From Caprimulgus europaeus (Eukaryota > Chordata > Aves > Caprimulgiformes > Caprimulgidae), in NCBI GenBank assembly GCA_907165065.1, contig OU015523.1, forward strand, positions 24,021,834 through 24,085,833: 64,000 nucleotides of DNA, in the 5' to 3' direction. Within the stretch, counting starts at the first letter, position 1. Each line of letters starts with the position of its first letter. The notes under the pieces are model-generated. The model saw only the letters and a list, made by a program, of their open reading frames with translations, searched no databases and was not told the origin of the DNA. This document shows, piece by piece, positions 1 to 12,137 of this stretch. The position numbers and the translations under genes are program-made.

Positions 1-2053
1 TACTCTTTCCTCGGCAACTCTTCTTATGCTATTGTATTCCGTCAAGTACTTCAGAAGAAAAATAAGTTTGTCATTAACAATTATTTGTAAATTAACTTAG
101 TTAAACTTTTACACGGTATATCAGCTAGTCCATAACTAGTGAAGGCTGTGGATACCTTGCTGAAGTCAAAATGGTAGTTGTGTGATCTCCTTATCTCACA
201 AAGTCAAGATCAAATGCATCAAAAGATGTGATGCAGGCACATAGCACAAAAAGAAAGATATATTATTATTTAAGACCATGTGTACTTTTTGGAATAAGTT
301 TTGTTATACTTATTTGTGTTTTGCTTTGACTTACAGGGGTCAGCACTTGGATCCAGTTGTATGCTGTAAATCTGTGACATAATGCTTATATTTGAAATAG
401 AGAGAGAAAATTAGATTATCTGTCTTTGTCTTAAGAAACCTGAAGTAAAGATTTTTATACAGTTGTTAGCACTTGTTATCACTGCAAGTTTCACAAGATT
501 TGTGATTTTTCTAAAAATATCAGACCCTAAAAAGCCCCTTTGTTGCATATATAAATATATATAAAATGAAGAAAATAGATAATTTCTATGTAAAAAGCAT
601 TTGCATGAAGGCCTTTAGTTATATCTCCTAGGATGGAGCAGTTGCATAGTAATTATCAAGGGACAGACACTCAGGAAGCATTCTTTAATCAAAGAATTTT
701 GATTAGTCTAATCACTCTTCTACAAGACTGTGCAAATGTTAATTCTGATGGTGTTTTTTTAATTTGAAACCATAGGTTTCCTTGTTAGGGAACACAAAAA
801 GTTAGTGATGTTAATAACACTGTTGTGACTATAGTATGAAATCTACAAATCAAAAAAGTTGGGAATATAAATAGCAAACCACTTCCAAAATAAAAACATT
901 TCAGACATTTGGGTAAAGACAAAATATGTTTTCCATTCCTAGCAGATGCTCAAACAAAGCTCTTTCTGGTTTAGTTTTCTATTCTAGGAGAAATTAATCT
1001 TTTTATAGATTAATCACAGTTGTTTTTGGGGGAAAAGCATTTTCTCTGTGCAGTCATTCTAATTTAAGCTTTTTTAATAGAATCTGTGTCAGCAGAATTA
1101 TTTTTGTTATTTCTGCTTGAATTACTGTTGATTAGGCAAGTTTAAAGTTACAGCTTAATATTTGGAAGTATTTGTATATTCTTAGATGTGCATTCACGGT
1201 TCATAGTGTAAGGTTTTAAGGACTGTTAAGACTTATTCTTGCACCAGTCAGAAGCCGCTTTTATTTTTTGTAAGACTTTCAGCCTCAGGTTTTTAATTCC
1301 ACATTTGAGACTTTGGGGCTAGACTTTTTCTCAGACATACTATCACTGAAAACAAGTAAAGCTGAAGGATCTCAGTATCTCTGAAACATAGGCAATTTCT
1401 CCACTAACTCAGCATAAAAAAAAAGAGAGAATAGTATAGGAACAGTTCAGCATATTCCTATGGGATATGCCTGCATCAGTTAAGAATACAGTTAATCTTC
1501 CCAGTGTCAGTTTGGGATCAATCATCTGCTTATGCAGTTTTGCTTGACTTAGTAGGGGAAGGAAGTTTGCACACACAAATCTTCAAGATTGGGGTTTGTA
1601 TTACAAATTTTCATGCTGTAGTTATGATAGATGCTATTACAATATTCCATACTCTATGACTCATACACAGGGGACACACTGAGTTATAGTTTCCATAAGT
1701 ACAGGTGTATCCCATGGTGCAGTGACCCAGTCAGCCAAAGAGGACCAAGTATGCCATGGTGAGATGAATTAGTAGTCCAGTCAGCACAGAAGAGGGAGGG
1801 GCTTGAGATATGGCTATGGCTTGGATTAATGTTGAACTGACATAAATTTAATATGTGGATTTGATTTACTTTAAATGGAAGGCTATCCTCAACTAAAATT
1901 AGTGCATTTTAGTTGAGAAACATTCTACATTGTTGAGGGTTGCAGTGCAGGCAGCATGCTTAGCTTAGATGTTGTCTTCTTGCCTTTTCAGGCCTAGAAG
2001 TGTAATCTTGCTGCACTTTTTCTCATTTCTTGACAATTTATAACAATTGAACC
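1..2053. other. AT-rich non-coding DNA, no gene recognised
   Basis: About 2 kb of AT-rich sequence with stops in all frames and no reading frame above 60 codons. No repeat family, RNA gene or exon-like block was recognised. It may be intronic or intergenic; the sequence does not say which. Confidence 0.6.
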
Positions 2054-2871
2054 TGTGATGGGTTGGCCCTGGCTGGATGCCAAGTGTCCATTAAAATGCC
2101 TATATCATTCACCCTCCTCAAATATACAGGTGAGAGAAACTATAACGAAAGGCTCATGGGTCTAGGTAACGAGACGGAGATCACGCTCCATCATGGTCAA
2201 AGCAGACTCAACTTGGGGAAAATGAATTTATTACCAATCAAATCAGAGTAGGATAATGAGAAATAAAAAACAAATCTTAAAACACCTTCCTCCCCACCCC
2301 TTTTTTCTTCCTGGGCTTAACTTCACTCCCAATTTCTCTACCTCTTCCCCCTAAGTGGCACAGGGGTCTGTGGAATGGGGAATGGGGATTGAGGTCAGTT
2401 CATTACACGGTGATCTGCCACTCCTTCCTCCTCAGAGGGAGGACTCCTCACACCCTTCCCCTACTCCTGCTCCATATGAGACAGTTATCCATGATATTCT
2501 CCAACATGAGTCCTTCCCCAGGGCTACCGTTCTTTACAAATTGTTCCAGTGTGGGTCCTTTCAATGGGGAACAGTCCTTCAGGAACAGACTGCTCCAGCA
2601 TGGGTCCCCCATTGGTTCACAAGTCCTGCCAGAAACCTACTCCAGCGTGGGCTCCTCTCTCCGTGGGGGCCACAGATCCTGACAGGGGCCTGCTCTAGCA
2701 CGGACTTTCCATGGCAGGGTGAAAACATCCTTCAGGGATCCACCTGCACTGGCAGGGTTCTCCATGGGTTGCAGGTGTATCTACTCCACTGTTAACCTCC
2801 ATGGGCTGCAGGGGACAGCCTGCTTCACCATAATCTTCATCAAAAACTGCAAGGTAATCTTTGCTCTGGCA
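2054..2871 (-). mobile_element. Truncated ERV-L-type LTR (same family as 62276-63393)
   Basis: The left edge (TGTGATGGGTTGG) is the complement of an LTR 3' end. The following sequence runs colinear with the complete LTR at 62276-63393, including its degenerate repeats of the type CTCCAGCGTGGGTCC. Similarity stops near 2871, so roughly 300 bp corresponding to the 5' (U3) part is missing and no target duplication can be paired. Reading frames of 62-146 codons across it are chance openings in GC-richer LTR sequence. The family assignment rests on direct comparison inside the window; the ERV-L class is inferred from the 5-bp target duplication of the intact relative. Confidence 0.85.
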
Positions 2872-5800
2872 AAAAATGAAAACTGATGCTGTCATAATTT
2901 CAGTCTTCGGGGGTGAATTTAGTGAACATTAGTTTTCTAATTAATTTACAGCAGATGATATCATGGAATATGAACTGCTTGTGGGAAGTGTGAGATGAAT
3001 TTGCAGCAGCTTCTTGTTGCATATCAGAACAGAAGGAAAAAGATAAATGTTTTAGGACTAGAGACTTATCAAGATGAGGTTGGACCTCTGCGTGAAAATT
3101 CGACACTGACTTTACACAGAAGCACACATGCGCACCTGCATGCATACAGCTACATTTTCCCTTGTGTCTGGTCCTGGTTTATGATCAAAAGCAGTCCTCA
3201 AAAGCCATCCTAATTTTTTTCTTCCTATTTTTTGAAAGCGCTTACCTCCTCATATGAGTGATAAAATTGTCTTGGATTTCACAAGAGATTGAGGTTACTT
3301 CAAATTCTTTTGTGGTTTTGGGAATTAAAGTATGAGGGCAGCTTTGAAAAGTCTGACAATTGTTGCCAGTGTCATCATCAGAGGAAGAATCTTGTTCATT
3401 AACATCATAATGTAGCATGGGTGGAATAATTCAAAGTTCTCTTATGGCAACGCATTCTTCATCACGATCTCCTAGGAAAAATAGCCTCAGAGATGTTGGT
3501 ATGGCAGGTCTCAAAAAGAGATGCTGCTTTGAGAAGCATGTGGAAATTTATGCATTCTTGGAATTTAAAAGTCAGCTTGTGTTTTGATATAAACATTACA
3601 GTGTAGAGTGCTAAATTCTAGATGTCAGATAACTATGGTGGGACATCACATAATAAAGCTAGACAGCTTCATTATAAAAGAAAGATCAGAAACATATTGA
3701 TTTGCTTAGTTAACAACAGTGCAAAAGACTGGTGTTTTAAAAATGAATTGTCAAATGATGGTAATTTAAAATGTTTATATGCTACAAATTTCAGTTCTAA
3801 GGGCAATTCCATTAATTGATTTTTATCTTTTTTTGGGAAACAGAAATGAAACAGACCCAGTTTAGAAACCCGAATTTTGTATGCTGTAAATCATGTGGTC
3901 CAGCCCAACACAAAGAGTAGAATGAGATGTTCTGATTCTGAGTTGTGTGTTGGATCACCCAGATTATTGCTGAGCCTTTTCTGATCAATTATTTACTTAT
4001 TTCATCAGGCACTGACAACAAAAAAAGAAAAAATATTTCTTGATTTGGTAAAAATCTCTCTTCTGTAGTAATAAAATTGCAAACCAAAAGACTCTCTAAA
4101 ATATTTCTAGAGAAAATGGACATTTTTCCAACAAAGTACGAAAACTTTGACATTGTCACAGTATGATAGAACTGCTGAGGATAAGACTTTACATAAATTG
4201 ATTGTTGATATTTCCATTAGGCCATTTCATAGCACAACTCTGACAGGAAGTGAAAGTGGTCCATTCACATATACCAGTGTCTACATAACAAATTGGGATT
4301 TTCTGAGAGTAGAAAAAAAGCAAATAAAAATAATAATAAAACTCCCCAACCTCCCCTGCTGAACAACACTCTAAGAATTAAACTCATGAATCTGCATGAG
4401 GTAAAAAAGATGATAGAAGCTAAGAGCTTTTACAGTGTAAACAACTGGATTTTGTTGGATTTTACTGCTTCATCTACAGCTTTGGAATCCGCAGGAAAAT
4501 ATTTCATAGTGGTTCCTAATAATAAAAAAAAAGTGCCTAGAGGGGACATATAAGAAAGCAGAAGAAACCAAGTATGAAAAATTATGCTAGCATATACTTA
4601 TTCTGTGTATTTGGCCTACTAGGAACTCAAACAAGTATCGTTCTTGAAATAATTAATTAGGTTTTGTGCTTCTGTATTTGTCCACAAAGTCAAATCTACT
4701 GCCATTTCATAACGGTGATTTTTATCAGGAAAGTATAGCTGATGATGTAAGTTATGTGGGTTTCTATGCTGGGATCAAATGCTAAATATACAAAAGAAGG
4801 GTTATTACAGAAAGCAATCCTCAGAAACATCTCAGCAAATGAATAGTGTCCAAATCTTGTTGCAGATGGTATTTTGTAACCGATCTGCCAAACTGCAGGT
4901 GCTAAGTCATTAAACTTTATGATCTATACATCCTCTTCACCATAGAAAGCTAAAAGTATTCCACCTATGACTAACAATGACTTTTGTATTGGGTATAAAA
5001 CCAGAAAAGGGGAGACTTTTGAGTGCACAATGTTTTTGATACCCCAAAATTTTACCAGCTTTGGATTTTCATTTGGAGATTAAAGAAATGTGAGCAGCCT
5101 GGCTGGTTTAATTACCTCTCTAATGCTCTATCTTCTTAAATAATATTAACCTGGCATTTGTTATGATTATTGAGGGCTGGTATAACCTTTGCAGCAGGAT
5201 GCTTAAATATAATCTACAGAAGAGAATTTTGAGACACAGGCTAGGATAAAAAAATACGTATTTCTGGTATCACCAAAGTTGTCTACTGTGTCTTTTGAGT
5301 ATAAATTAAGAAGATGCTACTGGATGTTACTGAACAGAATATTGCTTTCCGTGTGTGTCAAGGTAGCCTACTCATCCTTCCCATGGCTATAAGTAAAGTT
5401 ATATTTCCACTGAAAAGATCTGCTTCAGCATGAATATGTGCTAATTAGATTTATTTCAGATGAGGGAGAATCTAATAGGTAGCAGTCTTGGAAAGTTGAA
5501 CTAATCCTTTGGTCTGCATTTCAATTTCTATAAATAAGAAGATATAACCTCCTACCCCCCAATTTTTCTGTTACCTATGTTTAAATGTCTGATCTATTTG
5601 CACAGCTGTTAGTTTAGAACTTACTAGTAGACTCTTTGCAGAGTCTACTTATGGGATGGCTGTCTCAGTTCAAATGTGATCTTTGCAGTAGAAGACTAAA
5701 TATTGTAGTATAAAGCATTAGTGGATCTGCTTGCCACATTCTTAAGTTGTATTTACTGAATCTTGTTAAACTAAAACATGAAAATGACATGTGAAAGTTC

Positions 5801-5949
5801 CTAAAATAGAGAAGTATAGTAAAGCCCTTATCAATTTTGTGAGTGCAGCCTGTCTAATAAGCAAATGATCAAACCACTATATTTAGTGAAGATTTAGTTT
5901 ATTGATTGTTGTATAGAAACAAAAAGAAAAGCAACAACTAGCCTTATTT
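2872..5949. other. AT-rich non-coding DNA, no gene recognised
   Basis: About 3 kb without a convincing coding region. Small open frames (for example 2995-3213, 3622-3819, 4147-4553) have low-complexity, AT-driven translations and no recognisable domain. No repeat family was recognised. Confidence 0.55.
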
Positions 5950-6290
5950 AACCACAAGACTCCTTCTGTGTTGGCGAGGAGCAGAGCTGTGGTCACAGTA
6001 AGTGCCGTGGCTGGCTGTGAGCTGAGGAAGAGGAGGTCCTGGAGCAAGGCAGGGCAGCAGAGGGGAGAGAAAGTCCCCTCAGAAGCGACGCTGTCAAAGG
6101 GGGGCTGAAGGGGCAGAGGCATTGCCAGGGACAACTGCGGGCGATTTAAGTGGCCAGTAAGTTTGTGCGGTGACCAGGACGGGAAAACAGGAAGTGGTGT
6201 GTCAGAAGGGCAACTTGCTTTAGCTCTGCTGGAAGCAAGGTTCCATTGCTGCAGCTAGCTTACAGAGAAATGCTTGTGACTCCTGGAATT
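5950..6290 (+). promoter_or_regulatory. CR1 5' leader, probable internal promoter region
   Basis: A GC-rich block (clearly richer than flanking DNA) precedes the first ORF1 codon candidate at 6291. In CR1 and other LINEs the internal promoter lies in this 5' untranslated region. Position and composition are seen; promoter activity is inferred from the family and is unlikely to survive in this decayed copy. Confidence 0.4.
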
Positions 6291-7083
6291 ATGGTTGTGA
6301 AAACTCGTCTGAGAGCTAAAAACCAGTCCCTCTTCAGTAAATACCCCAGACATGTCTGATGCATCCACCCAGACAGATCTGGTAAGAAAGGAGACCTCAG
6401 TTCAGATGGCTCTCTCGACTGAGTGCCCTGAACCTTCTCACAATCATAAGGTGAGTACCTGTGCTAAATATGCACAGGTGGATGATCTCTTATGCCAGGT
6501 GGCTGAACTACAAGAAGCGGTGGAAAGGCTGTGCTGCATTAGAGATGCTGAGAAAGAGATAGATAATTTGAGAATCATGTCCCACTAGGCGATGATGCTG
6601 TAATGGCAGCACCTTGGTCCTTGGTGACCCGGAAAAGCAGGGCTCCTCTTCAGCCCTCACCCACCATCATTGCCACCAAAACCAGGTTTGAAACTCTCAC
6701 ACCTATAGAACCCCTTAACACACAAGAGCTATACCTGCAAGAGTTAACTGCATCAGCAGTCTGTAGTAGATACTGGAAAAAGAAACATTTTTTTGTTTCT
6801 TGTGGTGGGGCATTCCCTGTTAAACAGCACTGAGGCTACTCTCTACCGGCCTGACAGGGAATCTCGAGAAGTCTGCTGCCTCCCTGGAGCCAAGATCTGG
6901 AACTTTGCTGTGAGGGTACCACAACTAGTCAAATAAACTATTCACTGCTGGTCTTTCATGTGGGTCCCAAAGGTGCTACAAGGCACAACATGACAAGAAT
7001 CAAGGAATATTATAAAGCCCTGGGTAGACATGTGAAAAACATTGGTGCCCAGGTTACTTTCTCCTCCATTCTACCTGTTGGAG
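6291..7083 (+). pseudogene. CR1 ORF1, N-terminal and esterase part, broken
   Basis: CR1 ORF1 encodes a nucleic-acid-binding chaperone-like protein that in this family carries an SGNH/GDSL-type esterase domain. A start at 6291 (ATGGTTGTG) runs about 20 codons to a TGA near 6350 and the frame then shifts to the one beginning MSDASTQTDL at 6352, implying a 1-bp lesion. From 6480 to 6580 the translation is heptad-like (QVAELQEAVERL), consistent with a short coiled coil. After a stop at 6586-6588 the frame resumes to about 6835. Between about 6940 and 7083 another frame reads LLVFHVG and later FSSILPVG, the core strand and loop of the esterase fold; the block usually reading HVGTND here reads HVGPKG. 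The domain is then cut by an LTR at 7084. At least three disablements mean it cannot make protein. Confidence 0.75.
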
Positions 7084-7520
7084 TGTCTTGGATATGTATG
7101 ACAAGGTTTTGGTAGCATGGTCGGGGCATAGAGGTGGCTTCTGTGAAAAGCTGCCAGAAGCTTACCCCATATTGAACACTGCCTGTGCCAGCTGGCTTCA
7201 AGACAGGCCCACTGCTGGCCAAGGCTGAGCCAATCAGTAACACCTCTGTTATAACATAATTAAGAAAAAAAAAGAAAAAAAGCTGCACAATTTACAGTTA
7301 AAGAGAGGAGTGAGAAGATGTGAGAGAAACAGCTCTGCAGACACCAAGGTCAGTGAAGAAGGGCAAGGACGTGCTCCAGGCGCCAGAGCAGAGATTCTTC
7401 TGTACCTGCTGGTGAAGACAATAGTGAGGCAGGCTTTCCCCCTGCAGCCCATGGAGGTCCATGGTGGTGCAGATGACCACCTATAGCCTGTGGAGGGCCC
7501 CATGCCGGAGCAGGTGGATG
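7084..7520 (+). mobile_element. 5' part of ERV-L-type LTR inserted in CR1 ORF1
   Basis: Starts TGTCTTGG and matches the complement of the complete LTR at 62276-63393 from its 5' end inward: AAGGTTTTGGTAGC, the paired GGTGGCTTCTGTGA segment, the CATAATTAAGAAAAA TATA-like stretch near 7255 and the block ending GAGCAGGTGGATG at 7508-7520. The distal 3' two-thirds is missing. It interrupts the CR1 esterase domain, so it is younger than the CR1 copy. No matching target duplication is seen because the far end is lost. Confidence 0.8.
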
Positions 7521-7521
7521 C

Positions 7522-7695
7522 TGTCGGGATCATTCAAATATCCCGATCCGATGTCGGGGAAAGGTTTCGATATGTTCCCAAGAGCGAGATTAAGACACAA
7601 ACGAGGTCAAATGCCGCATTCCCGAAACACCATTTATTACCAAAAATAATAAGGAGGGTAGCGATAGGACAGAATGGAAAGAAAGATGGAAATGA
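7522..7695 (-). mobile_element. 3' (R-U5) fragment of a second, different LTR
   Basis: Begins TGTCGGGATC immediately after the previous LTR piece, as the complement of an LTR ending in GATCCCGACA. On the minus strand it contains AATAAA (complement of TTTATT at 7632-7637) about 110 bp before the LTR end, as expected for a retroviral polyadenylation signal followed by U5. The 5' (U3) part is absent and CR1 sequence resumes by about 7700. The family is not recognised; the LTR identity is inferred from terminal dinucleotides, polyA placement and context. Confidence 0.5.
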
Positions 7696-7699
7696 AGCA

Positions 7700-7879
7700 A
7701 GGAGTCGGGATAGGATTTCCTATTTAGATTATAATCTGTTAGGGAGGGATGGGATCCACCTGTCTAGAAGAAGCAGAGCAAACTTTGGCAGCAAGCTGGC
7801 TAACCTAGTAAAGCTGGCTTTAAACAGAATGGCCTGGGGTATGAGGTCCAAAGAAACAATGCTCAACCCATTGGAGTAG
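7700..7879 (+). pseudogene. CR1 ORF1 C-terminal end (esterase catalytic Asp/His block)
   Basis: The frame reads GRDGIHLS followed by a helix-like tail NFGSKLANLVKLALN and a stop at 7877-7879. In SGNH/GDSL esterases the catalytic Asp and His sit in a D-x-x-H block near the C-terminus; here D is encoded at 7748-7750 and H at 7757-7759. This is the far half of the domain whose first half ends at 7083. The segment between the two (linker plus part of the fold) is lost or replaced by the LTR pieces. Confidence 0.7.
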
Positions 7880-8029
7880 ACTGAGGAATGGGACAGGCCA
7901 ACTGTCAGAGTAACAAATCTGCCTTAAATGCCTTCCATGACTGGAACAAGAAGGTCAGTCACCTCAAGGGTGTGCGTAACTACAAGAGGTTCTCTTGCAT
8001 CCCCCTGGGCATACCTGGATGCTCTACTC

Positions 8030-8840
8030 ATACAAGTGCACACAGCCTGGGGAATAAACAGGAAAAACTAGAGATCTGCGTCTAGTGGCAGGGTCACGAC
8101 CTCATTGTGATCACGCAGATGTGGTGGGAGAGCTCATATAATTGGAATATTGTCATGGATGGGTATGTTCTCTTTAGGAAAGACAGGCCAGAAAGGTGGG
8201 GTTGCTCTTTATGTGAGAGAGCAACTAGAATGTATCCAGCCTCGCCTAGAGATGGGTGATGAACAAGTGGAGAGTTTATGAGTGAAAATTAAGGGATGGG
8301 CTAATATAGGGGACACTGTTGTGGGTGGCCACCTGAGAAGGATGAGGGGGTGGATAAGGCTTTCTAGAGGCAGCTGAGAGTAGCCTCAAGATCGCAGGCC
8401 CTGGTTCTCATAGGAGACTTCAATCACACTGATATTTGTTGGAAAAGCAACACAGCCAGACACACGCAGTCCAGGAGGATCCTGCAATATGTAGAGGGTA
8501 ATTTTCAGATGCAGGTGGTGGAATAGACAATGAGGAGAGATGTGGTGCTGGACCTTGTTCTTACTAACAAGGAAGGGATGGTTGGGGATGTGAAGGTTGG
8601 CAGCAGACTGGGTTGCAGCAACCATGAGGTGATGGAGTTCAGGATCTCATGTGGGAGATGTAAGCCAATAAGTAGGGTTGCAACTGTGGACTTTAGGAGA
8701 GTCAACTGCAACTTCTCCAAGGACATAACTGGGAGTATTCCATGTATTAGATTGTTGGAAGGTAAGAGGGCCCGAGAGGTATGGTTAACACTAAAGTATC
8801 ACTTCCTCCAAGCCCAGTGTGTCCCTAAGAGAAAGAAATA
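8030..8840 (+). pseudogene. CR1 ORF2 endonuclease domain, broken
   Basis: ORF2 of CR1 starts with an apurinic/apyrimidinic-like endonuclease that nicks the target. Translation around 8041-8090 gives the N-terminal strand with SLGNKQEKLEICV, followed by a stop at 8083-8085 where the family usually continues. The frame from 8530 to 8841 holds the conserved later block MRRDVVLDLVLTNKEG and then CSNHEVMEF, carrying the SNH catalytic histidine motif of this endonuclease family. Several stops and frameshifts lie between. Confidence 0.7.
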
Positions 8841-9284
8841 GGCAAGGGTGGCACGAAACCCTCATGAATGAGCAAGGAGATCATGGGAAAACTCAATGAG
8901 AAGAGGAAAGTCTATGATATGTGGAAAAGTGTCTAGCCACCTGGGAGAAGTACAGGAATGTGGCCAGGGCCTGCAGGGGTGCAAGTAGGAAGGCTAAAGT
9001 CCATTTGGAGCTAAATCTGGCAAAAGAGGTTAAAGACAACAAGAAAGGCTTTTTAAAAGTACATCAATAATAAAAGAAAGACCAGGGGAAATATGGGCCT
9101 ACTACTGAATGAGGCAGGTGCCCTAGTAACAGGAGATGCTGAGAGGGCAGAGACACTGAACACCTTTGCTTCAGTCTTCACATCTAAAAGTGTCCCTTAA
9201 GGATCCCTGATGCGAGAGGCAAGAGTGAATCTAGAGAGAAGATCCTTGGTTGAGAAAGAACTGCTCAGATATTGTCTAAACAAA

Positions 9285-10500
9285 ATCAATATACACAAAT
9301 CCATGGGCCCTGATGGGATGCAGCCATGAGTGCCGAGGGAGGAAGAATTGATTGCTAAATTGTTTTCTATCATCTTTGAAAGGTCTTGGAGAACAGAAGA
9401 AGTGCCTGAGGACTGGAGGATAGCCAATGTCACTTCAGTCTTCAAAAACGGCAAAAAGGAGGATCCAGGCAACTACAGGCCAGTCAGCCTCACCTCCATC
9501 CCTGGGAAGGTGATGGAATAGCTCATCCTTGTTACCATCTCTAAGAAAATTAGAAGAAGAAAAGGTTATCAGGAGTAGTCAACATGGTTTCACTAATCAT
9601 GCTTGACCAACCTGGTAGCCTTCTATGATGTCATCACCAGCAGGGTAGATGAGGAGAAAGCAGTGGATGTTATCTACCTTGGTTTCAGCAAGGCTTTTGA
9701 TACTCTTTCCCACAACAACCTTGTAGCAAAGCTTAGAAGGTACGGAATAGATGAGTGGACGGTGAGGTGAATTGGGAACTGGCTTAGTGGCAGAGCTCAG
9801 AGGTTTGCCTTCAACATTGGAGAATCTTGTTGGAGGCCTGTACCTAACAGTGTTCCCCAGGGGTCGATACAGAGTCCGCTCTTGTTTAACGTCTTCATCA
9901 ATGCCCTGGATGACAGAGTGTACTCTCAGCAAGTTTTCTGATGATACAAATCTGGCAGGAGTGGCTGACACACCAGAAGACTTTGTTGCCATTCAGCAAG
10001 ACCTGGACATGCTGGAGAGTTGGGTGGAAAGGAACCTAATGAGGTTCAACAAGAGCAAGTGCAGAGTCCGTCACCTGCAGAGGAATAACCACATACATCA
10101 GTACAGGTTAGGGACTGACCTGCTGGAGAGAAGTTCTGTGGAAAAGGACCTGGGCGTGCTGGTGGACAGCAATCTGGCCATGAGCCAGCAGTGTGCCTTT
10201 GTGGCCAGGAAGGCCAAGAGTATCTTGGGGTGCATTAAGAAGAGTGTGGCCAGCTGGTTGAGGGAGGTTCTCCTCCCCCTCTACTCTACCCTGGTGAGGC
10301 TACACCTGGAATACTGTGTCCGGTTCTGGGCTCCTCAGTTCAAGCAAAATGAGGATCTTCTAGAGAGAGTGCAGTGGAGGGCCACAAAGATAATTAGGGC
10401 TTGGAGCATCTCCCATATGAAGAAAGGCTGAGAGAGCTGGGAATCTTTGGCCTGGGGAAGACTGAGAGGGGATCTTATTAATTTCTATAAATTTCTGAAG
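9285..10500 (+). pseudogene. CR1 ORF2 reverse transcriptase, broken
   Basis: RT blocks are visible in order: KINIHKSMGPDGM (about 9284-9325), [17 protein letters not shown] (9468-9520, then TAG), motif A FSKAFDTL near 9685-9710 where the preceding catalytic Asp is replaced by Gly, PQGS near 9860, and the FSDD form of motif C at 9934-9945. From 9914 the frame is open to 10431 and carries the thumb-like region (KDLGVLVDS, LEYCVRFWAPQFK). A frameshift lies just upstream of motif C, where about 5 bp are missing relative to other CR1 copies in the window. The loss of the motif A Asp alone would abolish activity. Confidence 0.8.
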
Positions 10501-10807
10501 TGCGGGGGCTAAATGGAAAGGGCCGGGCTCTTTTGGTAGCACCCAGAGAAAGGACAAGGGCCAGTGGGCAAAAACTGTAACACCAAAAGTTCCATACCAA
10601 CTTAAGGAAAATCCTCTTTACTTTGATGGTGACGGAGCACTGGAATAGGCTGTCCAGAGAGGCTGTGGAGTCTCCTTCTCTGGAGATGTTCAAAACCCAC
10701 CTGGACACTTTCCTCTGCAACGTGTTGTAGGGAACCTGCTTTGGCAGGGGGGTTGGACTAGATGATCTCCCAAGGTCCCTTCCAACCCCTATAAATTCAG
10801 TGATTCT

Positions 10808-11857
10808 CTTCATTAGCTTGGCTCCTTTTAACCACGCAATAATATTTTAGAACATCTCAATAAACAATTGTTCAGCAAACACTTAGAAAATAATCCCAGT
10901 GTTACATCTGTCAACATCTACTCTCCCATCCAGTTTACAGTGCAGTTCTCTCCAGACTGAGAGCTCAGATCAAAGGGCTGTGTACTGCTTACAACTTCCT
11001 TCGCCTCTTGTTTCTGAGACTGGAGGTATCTGGGTTGAACATAATTTGCTTTAATGGTGATGCTGAAAAAAGATAGTTAATACCTAACAAGGAAAATATT
11101 TTTTTTACAGTCTGAGAGTGAAAGAACAGGATACATTTTAAGTAAAATCAGATGAGTGCAAGCTTCTGTAATTGCAGTATACTTCAAAGTGTGTAAGAAA
11201 TATATTTGTTTAGAAAAAATTGTTCAATTCTTTGTAAAATTCCTGTTTGTGGGGATCTTGTAAAATATTCCTGCCAAAGGTATTTTCAACTTAAGTATTA
11301 CCACAATTGGAAAATAACAGGCCTGAATCCCACAGATCAAATCTCAGTGGTTCAGCCATAGTAATTTCCAAAGAAAGCATGTCAAATTATTTGGTTGTGC
11401 TGTGTCTAACCATTTGCTATACTATTTTTCTCAGAGTAAAATACCTTTCTTGTTGTTTTGCTGCTGTCTGACCCAGAAATAGTGACTGAATCTGTGTTCA
11501 ATCCTTTTTTCATGGCTTATCACTATTCAAGGGAAAAAATTTACCAGTGCCTAACCAGTGGTTCAAATCTTGTAATTTTTCATGATAGAAGTTATTTTTA
11601 TTTCTAACTTTTTTTAATGAGGGAGTATGGAATCAGCAACTTATCTAAAATGAATATACATTTTTTTTGAAACAGTTTTTATAAATCTGTTAAAGACCTA
11701 ATGTGTCAGTCGAGTTCCTGAGTTCATGACAGCTTAGACTTGACATTAACTCATACCAAAGGGAAATGAGGAGACTATTGACAGAGGGCAGATCAGAGGA
11801 CGAACATTTTTCTGGATGTTTTAATAAATTCTTTAGAGTGGTAGACAAGGCTCTATG
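10808..11857. other. AT-rich non-coding DNA, no gene recognised
   Basis: About 1 kb between the CR1 3' end and the next LTR. No reading frame above 60 codons, repeat family or RNA gene was recognised. Confidence 0.55.
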
Positions 11858-12137
11858 GTCACTTGCTGGGGAATGGCTCAGAGAGCAAGGACTTGGATTT
11901 GCAGAATAGTTGTACGAGCAGCATCTGGTCTAACACTCAGCAGGCCGCTGTGGAAAAGTACTGAATACTGACACTGCGACTTTATCTCAATCTGGTAAAC
12001 AACCTTGAGAAAGTAAGTGTGTGAAAAATATAGAAAATGCTTTACCGTTAGACCACAAGTAGGAGGACCATGCAAATGTAACGTTTTGAGCTTAAGCCAA
12101 TTAGCAAAGGACTAGTAGGAATAATTATCGTAGCCTG

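Larger units (their letters stand above)
5950..10807 (+). mobile_element. CR1: Nearly full-length CR1 LINE, interrupted by LTR pieces at 7084-7695
   Basis: A non-LTR retrotransposon that still has its GC-richer 5' leader (about 5950-6290), ORF1, ORF2 (endonuclease then reverse transcriptase) and a 3' end with the typical block GGTTGGACTAGATGATCTCC at 10751-10770. Most CR1 copies in birds are severely 5'-truncated, so retention of the leader and ORF1 is notable. Removing the 0.6 kb of LTR sequence leaves about 4.2 kb, close to the usual 4.5 kb. It shares its 3' end and its region just before ORF2 with the copy at 58896-60951, so the two belong to one subfamily. The left boundary is approximate because no target duplication was found. 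All reading frames are broken. Confidence 0.85.

Noticed and set aside
2355..2795. 146-codon proline/serine-rich open frame
   Set aside because: Lies wholly inside an antisense LTR fragment; the same LTR elsewhere has different broken frames.
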